Shown: positions 1 through 64,000 of the stretch, in pieces
Layout: every line of letters begins with the position of its first letter
Position numbering within the stretch: the first letter of the stretch is position 1
Assembly: GCA_960531495.1 (NCBI GenBank)
Contig: OY482862.1
Location: 17,517,671-17,581,670, forward strand
Direction of reading: 5' to 3'
DNA length: 64,000 nt
Source: Zeus faber
Lineage: Eukaryota; Chordata; Actinopteri; Zeiformes; Zeidae
Program-made: the position numbers and the translations under genes
The notes under the pieces: model-generated
Databases searched by the model: none
The model's input: the letters and a program-made list of their open reading frames with translations, nothing else
What the model was told of the DNA's origin: nothing

Positions 1-90
1 AAATGTGTTTATTGTCATTTGTGACAGTTTTTTCTTCGTCAAATTGAAATAAATAAATCCATTTGGGAATCCAAATAAAGAAGAGATTAC

Positions 91-23910
<23,820 letters not shown>

Positions 23911-26900
23911 CTTTTCATCCTGCACCTTCAGAGCGAGCGGCCAGCCACCAACATAAGAAAGGGCTAAGGGATAAACATGATTAAAAATCATTATAATCAA
24001 TCAATCAATCAATCAATCAATCGGCAGTGGAAGTACGGCAGTATTGTAACCAAGACGTTTGGCATTATTTGGATGGTACATGTCACATACAAGTGCAATT
24101 CCTGTACACCCAAATATCCCCCACAGGTGATTCATTAAGTATTATCTGATCTTAAGTCAGTGGTTTACATAATAAATAAAATGATTTATATCAGGACAAG
24201 CAATAATAAAAGCATACAAATAAAAGCAAAAAGAAAAAAAACCGGATAAAAAGATATAATAACAATAAAAGCTCAAAGTGCAATTTAAAGGAGCCTCAGA
24301 TATTCCAGAGGTTTGGTTTGTTCCAACAATGTGTCGGAGGGTGTTCCATATGGTTTTTTTTTCACATTGCCTCAATTGGGAGCGAGAGAAGAGAGTTCCC
24401 TCTCATCTTCTGTAGCATCTTCATGTCCAGCCGTCCAGCTGCAGTACAGACTGGGTGTGGACATGGCCAAAGTGTTTCCTAGCAACCAGGGAACACAGTC
24501 TCTTCACATAGTGCATATTAGGACTGGGTTATTAGACAAAATCAAATATCACAAGATTGATGATGAATTGATGAATTCCTTTGATGTCCATAATTTGTTG
24601 ACATTTTGGGAATGACTATGGGGGCTTATTCATAAGATGTTTTCACAAAATAAATATTTGACAAACCATCATTAGTTATGTGGATATTAATAGAGGCATT
24701 GAATAGAACATCTAGAACACCATGAAATTCAGAAAATTGCATTGCTTTACTGTAAGGCAGCCTGAAAGTCAACTGTGGTGTGGGGGTGGTGTGGTTTAAG
24801 CAGCCAGACCTGTCTTGGGTCTAGGTAACTGGGCCCGGGATCAGGGTGGCTGTACGCCTGTTGCTCGTCGGAGCAATCAACGAGCAACAGGTAAATCAAT
24901 CATCCCCACACACAGAGAGAGAGAGAGCCTCTGTCATGATATGTTTTCCACCTGCTCCCCGCTTGTTCCATCTTGCCATTCTCTACAGTAAACCTGTGTG
25001 TTTGCAACATCTCTGCCTGTGTCTCTGTGTCGGAGGGCCCTGAAAACACCACCCGGGCGGGGTTTGACAGGCGGAACAGCCACATTTATATTTAACTATG
25101 TCACAATATTAAGATAGCGAAAATCCCGGACGACACCCATAGTTGTCTAATATCACGATAGCGATATCATAAGGATATATCACCCAGCCCTGCAGCATAC
25201 TGTTTTTATGCCCCGGAACTGTAAACATGGAGTGTTTGGAAAACACTCAAAAGAAAGGAACAATTATAGATCAATCATTAACTGTCGTTGATATTGGAAT
25301 GTAGGGAAATTCAATAAGTATTAATAAAGGTGGATCCTAACTGAACTCATATTGGAGCGTCTGATTGGCTGCTTTAAAGTCAATAAGGGCTGATTTAAAG
25401 CACATGCAGCTTTTCCAGTATTTTGGACAAAGAACTAAATTCGTCACAGTCCATACCTGCTCACGCATTGCATTACATTATATTACATTATATTACATTA
25501 CATTACGTCACTCTGTCCAAACCAAATTTCAATAAGTACATTTGTCCCTGTGGCCGAGTCGATCGATAAAGCCTTTAACTGGCCCGGTGTGAATGTGGAA
25601 TCCACAAGCCCAAGGGTGGATTATAAACTCACTTGTTAGTTTAAAATACTTCTAACTAACACCGAACACACACTGAGTGGTTAAAACCCCCTTCCATGAG
25701 GAGGAGAAATATTTGACGTTGAAATAATATCAAAATAACTAATGATAGTTACTGGCCTGGAAAGTAACTTCAAGCTATGATACAACCTAAGATCTAACGG
25801 TTCATGGGGGAACGAGTATTTCGGACAAGAAATATTGGCTCGGTTTACCCTTCTCCCCTTATTTCAGCCATAGATGAGGATTCTATTAAATAACATGCTT
25901 TTCCCCCACTGATGGACAGGTTGGTTGGGGTCATATCCTCCTGACAGCCTATCACTGATGTGGCGAGATGAAGAGAAACTAAATTAAACATGAATGTCCA
26001 ACAGAGCAGCACTCACAACTTAAAACCTGATTTGAGCTCAACAGTGCAACACAATTCCCCCGGTTCGCGATGCAAGAAATCAGCCACAAACTCAGCCATC
26101 AAACTATTTCATACACTAATCATTGAAAACCACCAGTCAAGATGCCTTTGTGTCCCCGTCTATGGCACAGAAACATTGAAAATATACAGTGTGAAACATC
26201 AGTTGATAAATTGTGATTCTTTGTCTTCTAACATTGTTTTCATTCTCCAAATCCAACAATTTCGGGAGATCAATTTATGTATTTATGCAAAATATTAAAC
26301 CTATATATAATAATATAACCTACTTAGAAAGGCTTTCTTGGAATGTGTACCCTATCCATAAGCTTGCGTCACAGTCTTGTAATACAGTAATTTCAGATTA
26401 TCGTGTGGTATCTGTGGCTCTATCCCTATTAAGATAAGATAAGATAAGAAAATATAAGATAAGATAAGGTAAGATAAAGTTAGATAATCATGACTGGCCT
26501 TTAAGTTATCTCAACAACTGACTTTAAAATTTAAATACATGACTGTGTTCATAGTATTGCAATGTATGTTATACATGATGATATACAGAATTTTGAGACC
26601 TGTATTGTGATACACATGGCAATACATATGCTGAGTCCCCACCACTGTAAATCACCATGCACCACCTTATATTTCACAATATCAATATTATTATACTGAA
26701 TCTTGATCACCCAATTTCTCGGGGTGTCAATCATCGATATTGATATTATATTGGGGCCCATGACATTTCATGGACGAACGTCAGTACTTTGCTTGGCATT
26801 TTGACGTCTTCCGCTCTGTGGCGAGAGGATTGCTTAAAATATACCCACTTCCTGAAGTGCCATTTTGTTTTTCCCTGCCCACTACGACCACAAGAACAAG

Positions 26901-27604
26901 CCACTTCCAGGCAGGAGAGGAGGCCCAATGGTTCTGATAATGTGCAAATAATGTGGAGAAAATAAAGACATATATCATCAACAACGGTTTTTAGGATGAC
27001 GTAATGCAGGTTGAGCAGCGTAGTTCTCCACCTGCTTCCCACTGGCACGGACACAACTATGTATTCTTAAACAAAAGTAATGTATATATTATTTACATCC
27101 ATAATGTGTATTCTATGACCATGGTTACCAAGTCAGATATGATCAGAGAAGAGGCCAATAACAAATTAGAGGTGAACCTCGCTTGGCTCAACTCTTCAAG
27201 CTCCATACACTGTTGGTGCCTATTCTCTTTATATAAACTACAGATATAACAGCTTCCCTTTGAAGGAGGTTCACTTCAGGAGGTTCACTTCAATTTATCT
27301 GCCGACCTGTCAGCGTCACGACCTTGAAACGGCGGACACAGGAATAGACAGATCTGCCTCGTCGTCCTCCCACTTCCCCCCGGAATGTCAACGCGTTGGT
27401 TTTGGTGTGATTTTCCACTTTATGTGGCTCGTCTCGTTGCAGCACGGAGCCTCGACCTTCAAGTGGCTTCAGTTGAAAAGTGGAATTCAGCTTCGAAATG
27501 TGAACCAAGCAATAGGTGTTAGTCCGAGAGACCCAGCGTTTCTATTTTTCATTTTAATTCTCTCAATTTGTTAAGGTCCCATCTAAAAAGTTTTTTTTTT
27601 TCTC

Positions 27605-27870
27605 TCTCATATCGCAATTTCGATATCGTATCAGTTGGCTGCCCTAGTAGGGTTTATATTTTGAGGTAGTTGTTGCTACACCATGGCCGCCATGGTCCCT
27701 CCTAAAGAGTGACTTTTAGGAGGGACCTCAACAAATTGAAAGAATTAAAAGGTTCAGAATTCCATTGAAACCAAAGTGCTCAGCCATGCTGTGGCAACAA
27801 CTGCCTCAAAATATACACCCTACTAGGGCAAGGCAACAAACTGAAATGATATCGATATTGTGATATGAGA
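27605..27870. mobile_element. Fold-back (MITE-like) element with about 80-bp inverted arms
   Basis: The left arm (27605-27683) runs from tctcatatcgca through gccctagtagggtttatatt and gttgttgctac. It is complementary, with few mismatches, to the right arm (27783-27870). The centre holds a perfect 13-bp-arm hairpin (27694-27706 with 27715-27727, ggtccctcctaaa). It has no coding capacity. Confidence 0.7.
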
Positions 27871-28085
27871 TTAGATATCGTCTAGGACTTTGGTTAACGC
27901 AAATATCGAGGTTTAGTCAAATGTTGTCTGTGAGGCTGAGTAGCAGTGAAGAAATGTCATAGACTTTTCTAGAACATCTTATGAAAGCACCGACAGTCGT
28001 GCCAAAAATATTGTCAAATCCTCCATCCGTTATTCATCAAAAAATATAGTGATATTTGATTTTGTCAATATGGCCCCCAGCCCTA
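27840..28085. repeat. Interspersed repeat 'atattgtgatatt...cagccc', copy 2
   Basis: Contains gatatcgatattgtgatatga, gactttggttaacgcaa, gaaagcaccgacagtcgt and a terminal gatttgatttt-type stretch followed by ggcccccagccctac. It overlaps the outer arm of the fold-back element, so the fold-back may be part of this family or inserted in it. Confidence 0.5.
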
Positions 28086-29172
28086 CACCTTACAGTCTTC
28101 GTTTCACACGGAGATTTTAATGAAGTCCAGAGGCAGATGCACTTAAAAACACTGCTATAATATTCAGATTATTTCAAAATATTGTCAGAGTTAATTTATT
28201 AACCGGCCTATTCTGTCCAGGGCACACACACGTAAGGTCAAAAAACAATTTCTGACCAACCGTGGATTGATACTAATGCATTATGCTGATTAATGCTTTC
28301 TGGAAGCAGCAGTGACTGCCAGGTGGGTGTACACACTGCAGACTAGATGAACAGATGGGATAGAAAAGATTAAAGGCCCAAAAACGACCTGAACGGTTTT
28401 GCTCATTTGAATCAGAAACATTGTTCTGCTTTTCAGCGGGTTGACAGGTTTGGGTGTGCAGAGGGTTTTTTTTTTTAAGCAGCAGCCTGCAGGAGGAAAC
28501 TTCCAGCCACTGCTTGCATCCCATTGGAAAGACACATCACACTGCCTGGCTGGCCTGGATGCTGTAGGGCGTTGGCGCAATGGGTGGGAGCTGCACATAT
28601 ATTGCAAATAACTCATATTCTGCTAAACCGAGGAGATAAAGACACTTTAACGACATGCATCGTCATTAGAAATAATTTAATTAAACAATAATACAAAAAA
28701 AATATGGATATACAAAAAATGTATACACACACAAATCATGATTATTATAATAAAATGAATTCGTGTCAGGCTGACTCCGTTTTTTCTCCTGGTTAAATTC
28801 CCCACCTTTAATATTTATAGGCATTTTTTTTATTTGTCATTGACAGAACTTTTCTTCACGAACATTATGTTCCCGTGTACAAACCTCACGTGCAGTCTAC
28901 GAACAACTGATATTGGGTAGGATTTATACCGTGATATATATTTAAAATAAATTCTACAAACTGTTTTAAGTGCTGCAGTAAATCAAATAATAGCAAAAAA
29001 AAGCGGGGGGGGGGCATGCACGATAACTTCACGTTTTTATTCCCTTTAAACCCTGAATTGTTGAAGTGTTATTATCTTAAATAGCCACACTGGAAGCGCA
29101 TAACTTTCAACCCTGACATGAATGCGAATAAATAAAAGATAAAATAAACGTAAAAAAAGAAGGTCGACTCAC

Positions 29173-29400
29173 CGTCAGTTGTTCCTGCCCCGGCGGGTGG
29201 AAACACTTAAGCAGTCGCAAGGCAACTTATTATTGTTGTTTTTAACGAAGTAAAAGCACAAGTCTGGATCGTGCCAGATTGGAAGTATTTCCCCGTTTAA
29301 AGGATGCGTCTCTCCGGTGCGCGCGGCGTGCGGGCGGACTGCCGCTCTGACGCGGCTGGTACCCGGTGACGTCACAGATCGTACTCCATAACTCGCGGAC
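29173..29400 (-). other. scn1la: Predicted non-coding first exon of the sodium channel gene
   Basis: On the minus strand a strong splice donor (ACTGACG|gtgagtcg) ends at 29173, just downstream of a GC-richer stretch. The first coding exon, 5.2 kb further on, has an apparent 5'-UTR acceptor (cccttag, exon from 23963), so an upstream untranslated exon is expected, as in mammalian SCN genes. The 5' limit given is arbitrary because no transcription start can be read. This is inference from splice signals only. Confidence 0.45.
29367..29374. promoter_or_regulatory. CRE palindrome (TGACGTCA)
   Basis: A perfect 8-bp cAMP-response element lies within the GC-rich stretch of the putative sodium-channel first exon or promoter, about 1.35 kb from the divergent slc38a11 start codon. 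The match is exact; its function is inferred. Confidence 0.45.
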
Positions 29401-30720
29401 CTTAAACGGGACGGGCGTAAATATCGGGAAGACAGGATGCTGAGGCGGACAGCGTCAGTCATTTCATTCTTTATTTTATTTTTTTTTAAACCTGCCTGCT
29501 GTTTATTCTAGCACTTTGTGGAAAAGACGTTTTTTAAAAGGAGCTCTACGAATAAAAGTGATTGATTTGAAATGATTGAAACAATTGGTCACGAGTGAAA
29601 AGAGTGAGAGTTTTATTTTTTTTTTCTTTAAATATTTATGGCAGGTGGGGTCGGGTGGGTTCAGTCACTCCCACGGTGTTGGGGCAGTGAAGTGGATGCT
29701 GAGATATCTCTAGTGTGTTGGTTGAAATGTCTGATAAGAGTGAGTCTGAATGACGCCAAAGGTAGGCTACATAAGCACTCTTTCAACTCGCCCAAAGCCT
29801 GCACGCCGAATTTGAAACATACACACACACACACACACGCAAAACTATGGACAACGTCAAGCTACCGCGTAAACTAAATGTGTTTTAAATTATAACAACT
29901 TTATTGTCTATTTGTTGTCCCATCAGTTGGTATGGCGGTCGTCTTCCACCTGGTGGCCGCTGACTGTCCTGCACGGGTCTTCAAAAGTAAACGCTTCAAA
30001 AGTAAAAGGCCACTGGCTAACAACAACCCATAATATAAATAAATGTATTAAATATAATTGAGTCAGATTTTCTTATTAAATCTTTAAAATACATCTAAAA
30101 CAAAAATATTTATTGCACATTTTAAATGATTTCATTATTCATGCTTAGAATGTGAAATAACGACAAGGACAATATAAAAAAAAAATCCTAATAATTACAA
30201 TCGTTCACCATCGTTTGGCACATAAGATGCTGGATTTGAGTAAAAATTCAAATGGAAAAGAGTAAAAATATGCACTTTGTGTCAAAGAAGTAAACAAAAA
30301 AAAAATCAAATAAATAAACGCAGCCTTTCTGGCTTCAGCCCTGTAACAGATCGTACCCATTCCTCCGACGCGATTTCGTGCGATCCCATTATTTATAATA
30401 AGTTCATTAAGGTCGTTTTTCTTACATTTCCGGGCTGAACAAAGAATTCATTAAGCTATTTTTTTTAATCCTCTAATTCCAAAAATGTGCAAAGCGCACA
30501 GTTTCAACAGGGGGATGGTGTAAATCTAGTGACGCACAGTAGGGAGCGCTGCTGCTGCTGCTGCTGCTCCTGCCGCTGCGGCGTCGGGACAAAGTGTATT
30601 TTCCGTTAATTTGTCACACGTCTGCGCCCCGTTAATGCCACTTCTGCGATTTCGTGCAGGAAGGGAGAGCGGCGAGGACACGCTCATTCCGTCAGCGCGC
30701 AGCAAGAACCGACGGCCCCG
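29401..30720. other. Intergenic region between divergent scn and slc38a11
   Basis: About 1.3 kb of mostly AT-rich sequence with a short (AC)n tract (29819-29839). It is GC-rich near 30540-30720, where a (CTG)n run (30549-30571) precedes the slc38a11 start. It probably holds the slc38a11 promoter; no TATA box could be assigned. Confidence 0.5.
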
Positions 30721-42696
<11,976 letters not shown>

Positions 42697-42720
42697 TTTT
42701 GGTTTCTGGCTATCTTTTCA

Positions 42721-42824
42721 TACACTGATCAGCCACAACATTAAACCCAACTGCCTAATTTTGTGAAGGTCCCTTTCGTGCCGCCAGAAATATATATTTT
42801 TTAATGGTGTGGCTGATCGGTGTA
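42721..42824. mobile_element. Tc1-derived MITE in the slc38a11 3' UTR
   Basis: A 104-bp element flanked by TA. Its terminal inverted repeats (cactgatcagccacaacatt and the complement of taatggtgtggctgatcggtg) match the left end of the Tc1-like remnant at 21487. It begins 24 bp after the stop codon. An ATTAAA hexamer lies in its left arm. Confidence 0.8.
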
Positions 42825-43411
42825 TATCTGTATGCACTCTGCGTATAAACTGTATATGTGTGCTTCAATGCGTCTTTAAAGGAGCACTGGGTAAGATTAT
42901 CTAGTGTTGAATTTATCCATATCCCTGTATCCTGGAGCCAATCAGTGTCAAATCAGAACATTTTTTACCATTTGTTAGCGCTTACATTTACTTTATTGAG
43001 AGTGGGAGACAGGTCAGGAAAAGGTGTTCATCGAGCCTTATCATCATTCATTTGAATTATCATTCTGTTTTATCAGTTATCATTTTACTCCTGCACATGG
43101 AACACTTGGATTTCAGCGCCTCAGTAAAAGGGAAGATAAAAAAGAGATTTTTTTTTTCAACTTACTGTAATGATGATCACTCACTGTGTAAACAGCGAGA
43201 GGCACAACACTGACTAGAGAATCCCACTCAGTGCTCCTATACTGGTGCTTAAAAACAAACAGAACCTGTTTGTGGTGATTATCTTGTTTCATTGATTTTT
43301 TGAGACAGTCATTTTTTAAATAGTTGACGATGTTGAATAAGTTTATATTGAATTACTGTATCAAAAATTATTTTATTTTATTGCGTCCCAGTGGTGTCGT
43401 TATAGGGGTGG

Positions 43412-44035
43412 GCATCGAATGTTTTATGAGTAGCCCCAGTTTTTACAAAAATAAGAATAATTAAAAAATTGCCCCGGATCTATTCATCTGTCATTCCAAA
43501 CATGCATTAAAGCCCTCGAAAATAATATGATATTGTTGATCAAGAATGCGAGTCGATTTTTGGTCCTCTGTGTGTCATTCAAGCAGCAGATGTACTTCAC
43601 ACTACTTGTCACGAACGCATTTTGTGGGGAGAGAGGGAGCGCACCAGTAGGACTTGTCATTTTGGCATCTCGTCGGACCAGATGCCAAAGAGGCTTCACC
43701 TGCAGTACAGGTGACATATAGGTGTAGGCGGCCACCTACATGACTGTAGGTGGCCGCCTAGGGCGGACCCTGTGGAGGGTGCGGAGAGGGAGCGATCAGA
43801 ATACAATTAGCGCCTCTGTCTCCATCTCCATGCGTGATGGAGCATCGTAATGGGAACGATCAGGCAGTAATTCATGCCTGCGATCTCTGCTCCGCTGCTT
43901 GTACCCGTTCAGGCACCTCTAAATAAAGCAAATAAAAACATTGTGTTTTTATTTTAGATGTCTTTTATTTTACTCGGTTTTCTTATCGAAAGAGACAAAA
44001 AAGAGCACTGCGCATAATATGCACCTGCCCTGGCT
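43412..44035 (+). repeat. Unclassified interspersed repeat, copy B
   Basis: Shares its left part (gttttatgagtagcccca, gcattaaagccctc, aaataatatgatat) and right part (aaataaagcaaataaaaac, ttttattttactcg) with 988-1345. The middle (about 43600-43790) is specific to this copy and contains three hairpins. Confidence 0.6.
43661..43760. repeat. Cluster of three perfect hairpins
   Basis: Inverted repeats are: tttggcatct with agatgccaaa (43661-43689, 10-bp arms); tcacctg with caggtga (7-bp arms, around 43696-43713); and taggcggccacctaca with its exact complement (43725-43740 and 43745-43760, 16-bp arms, 4-bp loop). Confidence 0.85.
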
Positions 44036-44511
44036 CCCCTTGGGCTAAGCCCCTGATGTCTTTGAATCCTAGAAACGGCCCTGTTGCGTTCTATCTACAT
44101 ATTATTTCCTATCAACAGAAATGTCACTATTCGATGTCACCGCCTCAAATCTACCACACGGTGTCGCTGCAGCCAAGGCTTTCACGATGAGAAAAATACA
44201 GAACAAACTTAATTACAACGCATGGCTCCAATGGGTGAAGGCCAAATGCAAATGCTGAAATAACACTCAAATAAAGGACATAATATTATTTCTGCACATT
44301 ACAGCTGAGTTAAGCCGTGTGAAATGAGTGTTCAGTTATCAGGATGGAAGGGAGTGAACAGGAGGAGATGAATGGAAACCCTAGCCTTGCATCGCCAGAC
44401 CGCCAGACAAATGCGTATTAGTCTGGAATCTTGTTCATTTTCGATTTCCAAGGGGCGTTACAAAAGGGCCCCGACCTAAATGTCTCTGAACGCAATAAGA
44501 CAGACCCGCAA

Positions 44512-44626
44512 CCAATCAAAGTATTTGATAGACCTACAACCAATCAGTGCTTTGGATGGATCCACAACCAATCAGCGCTTTGGATAGATCTACAACCAAT
44601 CAACATTGGATGGGCCGACAACCAAT
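44512..44626 (+). promoter_or_regulatory. 28-bp tandem array carrying five CCAAT boxes
   Basis: Five copies of acaaccaatca(g/a) have CCAAT at 44512, 44540, 44568, 44596 and 44622, spaced 28, 28, 28 and 26 bp. The repeat unit also carries a ctttggat(a/g)gat stretch. It lies 0.6-1.1 kb upstream of the CpG-rich region and first exon predicted for cobll1. NF-Y binding is inferred, not shown. Confidence 0.6.
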
Positions 44627-45224
44627 CAGCGCTTTGGCTAGATAGTTTGACGTAGCCCTGAGCGAGTGAGTTGGTAAATTAAACTTTTATTAAATCCTGT
44701 CGGAAGTTCCACGTCAGTGGCAGCCATCTTGGAAAGCTGCCTCAACGGCTCTCTGCTGCATCTTCGCTGCTGCATGAAACCTGCCCCTTGTTAGATAAAC
44801 AGTTGTGATTGGCCCGACCGAGGCAAGGTGGGTGGAAAGTCTGTTTGAATGGGAGGGTGGCCAGACGTACTCTGCAGAGCCAATGGAACATTGGCTGCAG
44901 ATGGTCTGGTTCCCAGGCTACCGAAACCCTAAAAAAAATAAAATAAAAAAAATTCAAATCATCTAATTCTGTCTGGTTTAGCAATTCAAACCTTGCTGAC
45001 ACTTTTTTTCTTATGGCACAACACATAAAACTCACCGTTATTACTTAGTTGGAGTATACTGTAATTATTTTGTGAAAATACATAAAACAAGTTAATGAAA
45101 CCAAATGGAAATAAATGAATACACAACATATGTGAATGAAATACAAATACAAATAAAACTAAAAAATTTTTTTTGTAAAACGTAAGTAAAAAAAAAAAAA
45201 AAAAAAAGTAAAACGTTGTTGCGG

Positions 45225-45570
45225 ACTCCTCCTCAATCCTTCCCGGGACCGCCCGACGGGTCGCGGAGCCCGCGTTGGGAACCCTCGGAGATGGACGCCC
45301 CGGCCGCCGCCGCCGCCGCCGCTGCAGCGTTTTAGTCGCGGTGTCGGAAAGTTCGTCGGGGATGGACGCGGCGTCACGGATCCGATGTGTCCGCTCGCAC
45401 GGCTGAGCGAACCAAACAAGAGAAGGAAAGGGACCACGCCTCAGCAGCGCCTCGTCGGGAGCGTAACATAATGTGGAAATAACGCGGAAATACGAATGGA
45501 GGCTCGAGGAAAACAGGGAGGAATGTGAGCAGTTTGGAGGCAAACGCGCCGGATCCGTGGTGAGGAGTGG
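45225..45570 (+). promoter_or_regulatory. CpG-rich stretch, probable cobll1 promoter and 5' UTR
   Basis: Dense CpG sequence in an AT-rich neighbourhood, with a (GCC)n run (45304-45321). It has a 14-residue upstream ORF (ATG 45291, MDAPAAAAAAAAF-type, stop by 45335) and a possible donor (ccgtg|gtgagg near 45559). It lies just before the predicted coding exon at 45688. No experimental support is available. Confidence 0.5.
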
Positions 45571-45687
45571 GAAGAGCGATGCGCTGAGAAAAATAAAAAT
45601 AAATTAAAAAAAAAAAAAAAAGTTAATGTTGTTGTTTTAATCCGCACGTTTATTAAAAACGGGCGCTCTCTCGTTTTCTTTCCCTAG

Positions 45688-63774
<18,087 letters not shown>

Positions 63775-64000
63775 GTACTTCTGCTGATGTAGAATGTAAT
63801 AGAATGGGGTTTAACACTCCTCCACATTTTGATCTTACAATGTGTTTTTAAAGCTCTAAAGCTCTACGTTGTTCTCCGCTGGCTCCATAGATCCGTTTTG
63901 TCTATCTGCGAGAGGTCCGCCCTCGCCATCTCATTCAGGTAGTTTTATCCATCTTGCGGTATTTAAACTAACATTTGAGATGCACAAACTTTTATCTTCA

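Larger units (their letters stand above)
23964..29172 (-). other. Predicted 5'-UTR intron of scn
   Basis: Contains (ATCA)n (23996-24021), an 11-bp-arm hairpin (24857-24891), GATAA-type repeat (about 26429-26485), dispersed-repeat fragments (24510-25200) and the fold-back element at 27605-27870 with its flanking repeat. No coding exon is recognised. Confidence 0.6.
42697..45687. other. Region between slc38a11 stop and predicted cobll1 exon 1
   Basis: Contains the slc38a11 3' UTR, a MITE (42721-42824), repeat copy B (43412-44035) with a hairpin insert, a CCAAT-box tandem array (44512-44626) and a CpG-rich stretch (about 45225-45570). Confidence 0.7.

Noticed and set aside
29430-29460. Possible RE1/NRSE silencer (ggacagcg) near the scn promoter.
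   Set aside because: Only the right half-site matches; the left half (TTCAGCACC) is absent at the required spacing.

Overview
The window is vertebrate nuclear DNA, almost certainly from a ray-finned (teleost) fish. Short coding exons with conserved splice sites are separated by introns rich in simple repeats, Tc1-like elements and an LTR element. Three genes are recognisable, in an order that matches the vertebrate SCN-SLC38A11-COBLL1 neighbourhood (human 2q24).

Region 1 (1-29,400, minus strand): the first 22 coding exons of a neuronal voltage-gated sodium channel alpha subunit of the Nav1.1/1.2/1.3 group (teleost scn1laa/scn1lab type). The joined exons total 4,293 bp (1,431 codons, no frame break) and run from the initiator Met to the domain III selectivity lysine. 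The gene leaves the window at base 1. Intron 2 is a U12-type AT-AC intron, exon 9 uses a GC donor, and intron 17 holds about 3.3 kb of TAG/CAG/AAC trinucleotide-type satellite that ends at the exon 17 donor. A non-coding first exon is predicted near 29,173, beside a CRE palindrome.

Region 2 (30,721-42,696, plus strand): a complete slc38a11 gene, a putative sodium-coupled amino-acid transporter (12 exons, 446 aa), divergent from the sodium channel. Its intron 9 holds an internally deleted Ty3/gypsy-like LTR element next to a decayed Tc1 DD34E transposon. A Tc1-derived MITE lies just after the stop codon.

Region 3 (about 45,000-64,000, plus strand): the 5' part of cobll1 (cordon-bleu-like actin regulator). 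It comprises a CpG-rich putative promoter, a predicted first coding exon at 45,688-45,758, a 15.4-kb first intron full of repeats, and three firmly recognised exons encoding the cordon-bleu ubiquitin-like region. The gene continues past base 64,000.

The genes do not form a functional pathway; they are conserved neighbours. I found no CRISPR array, rRNA, convincing tRNA or prokaryotic feature. The observations most worth following are the satellite abutting a constitutive sodium-channel exon, a 28-bp CCAAT-box tandem array upstream of cobll1, a nested fold-back element in scn intron 1, and a triple-hairpin insertion in an unclassified interspersed repeat.
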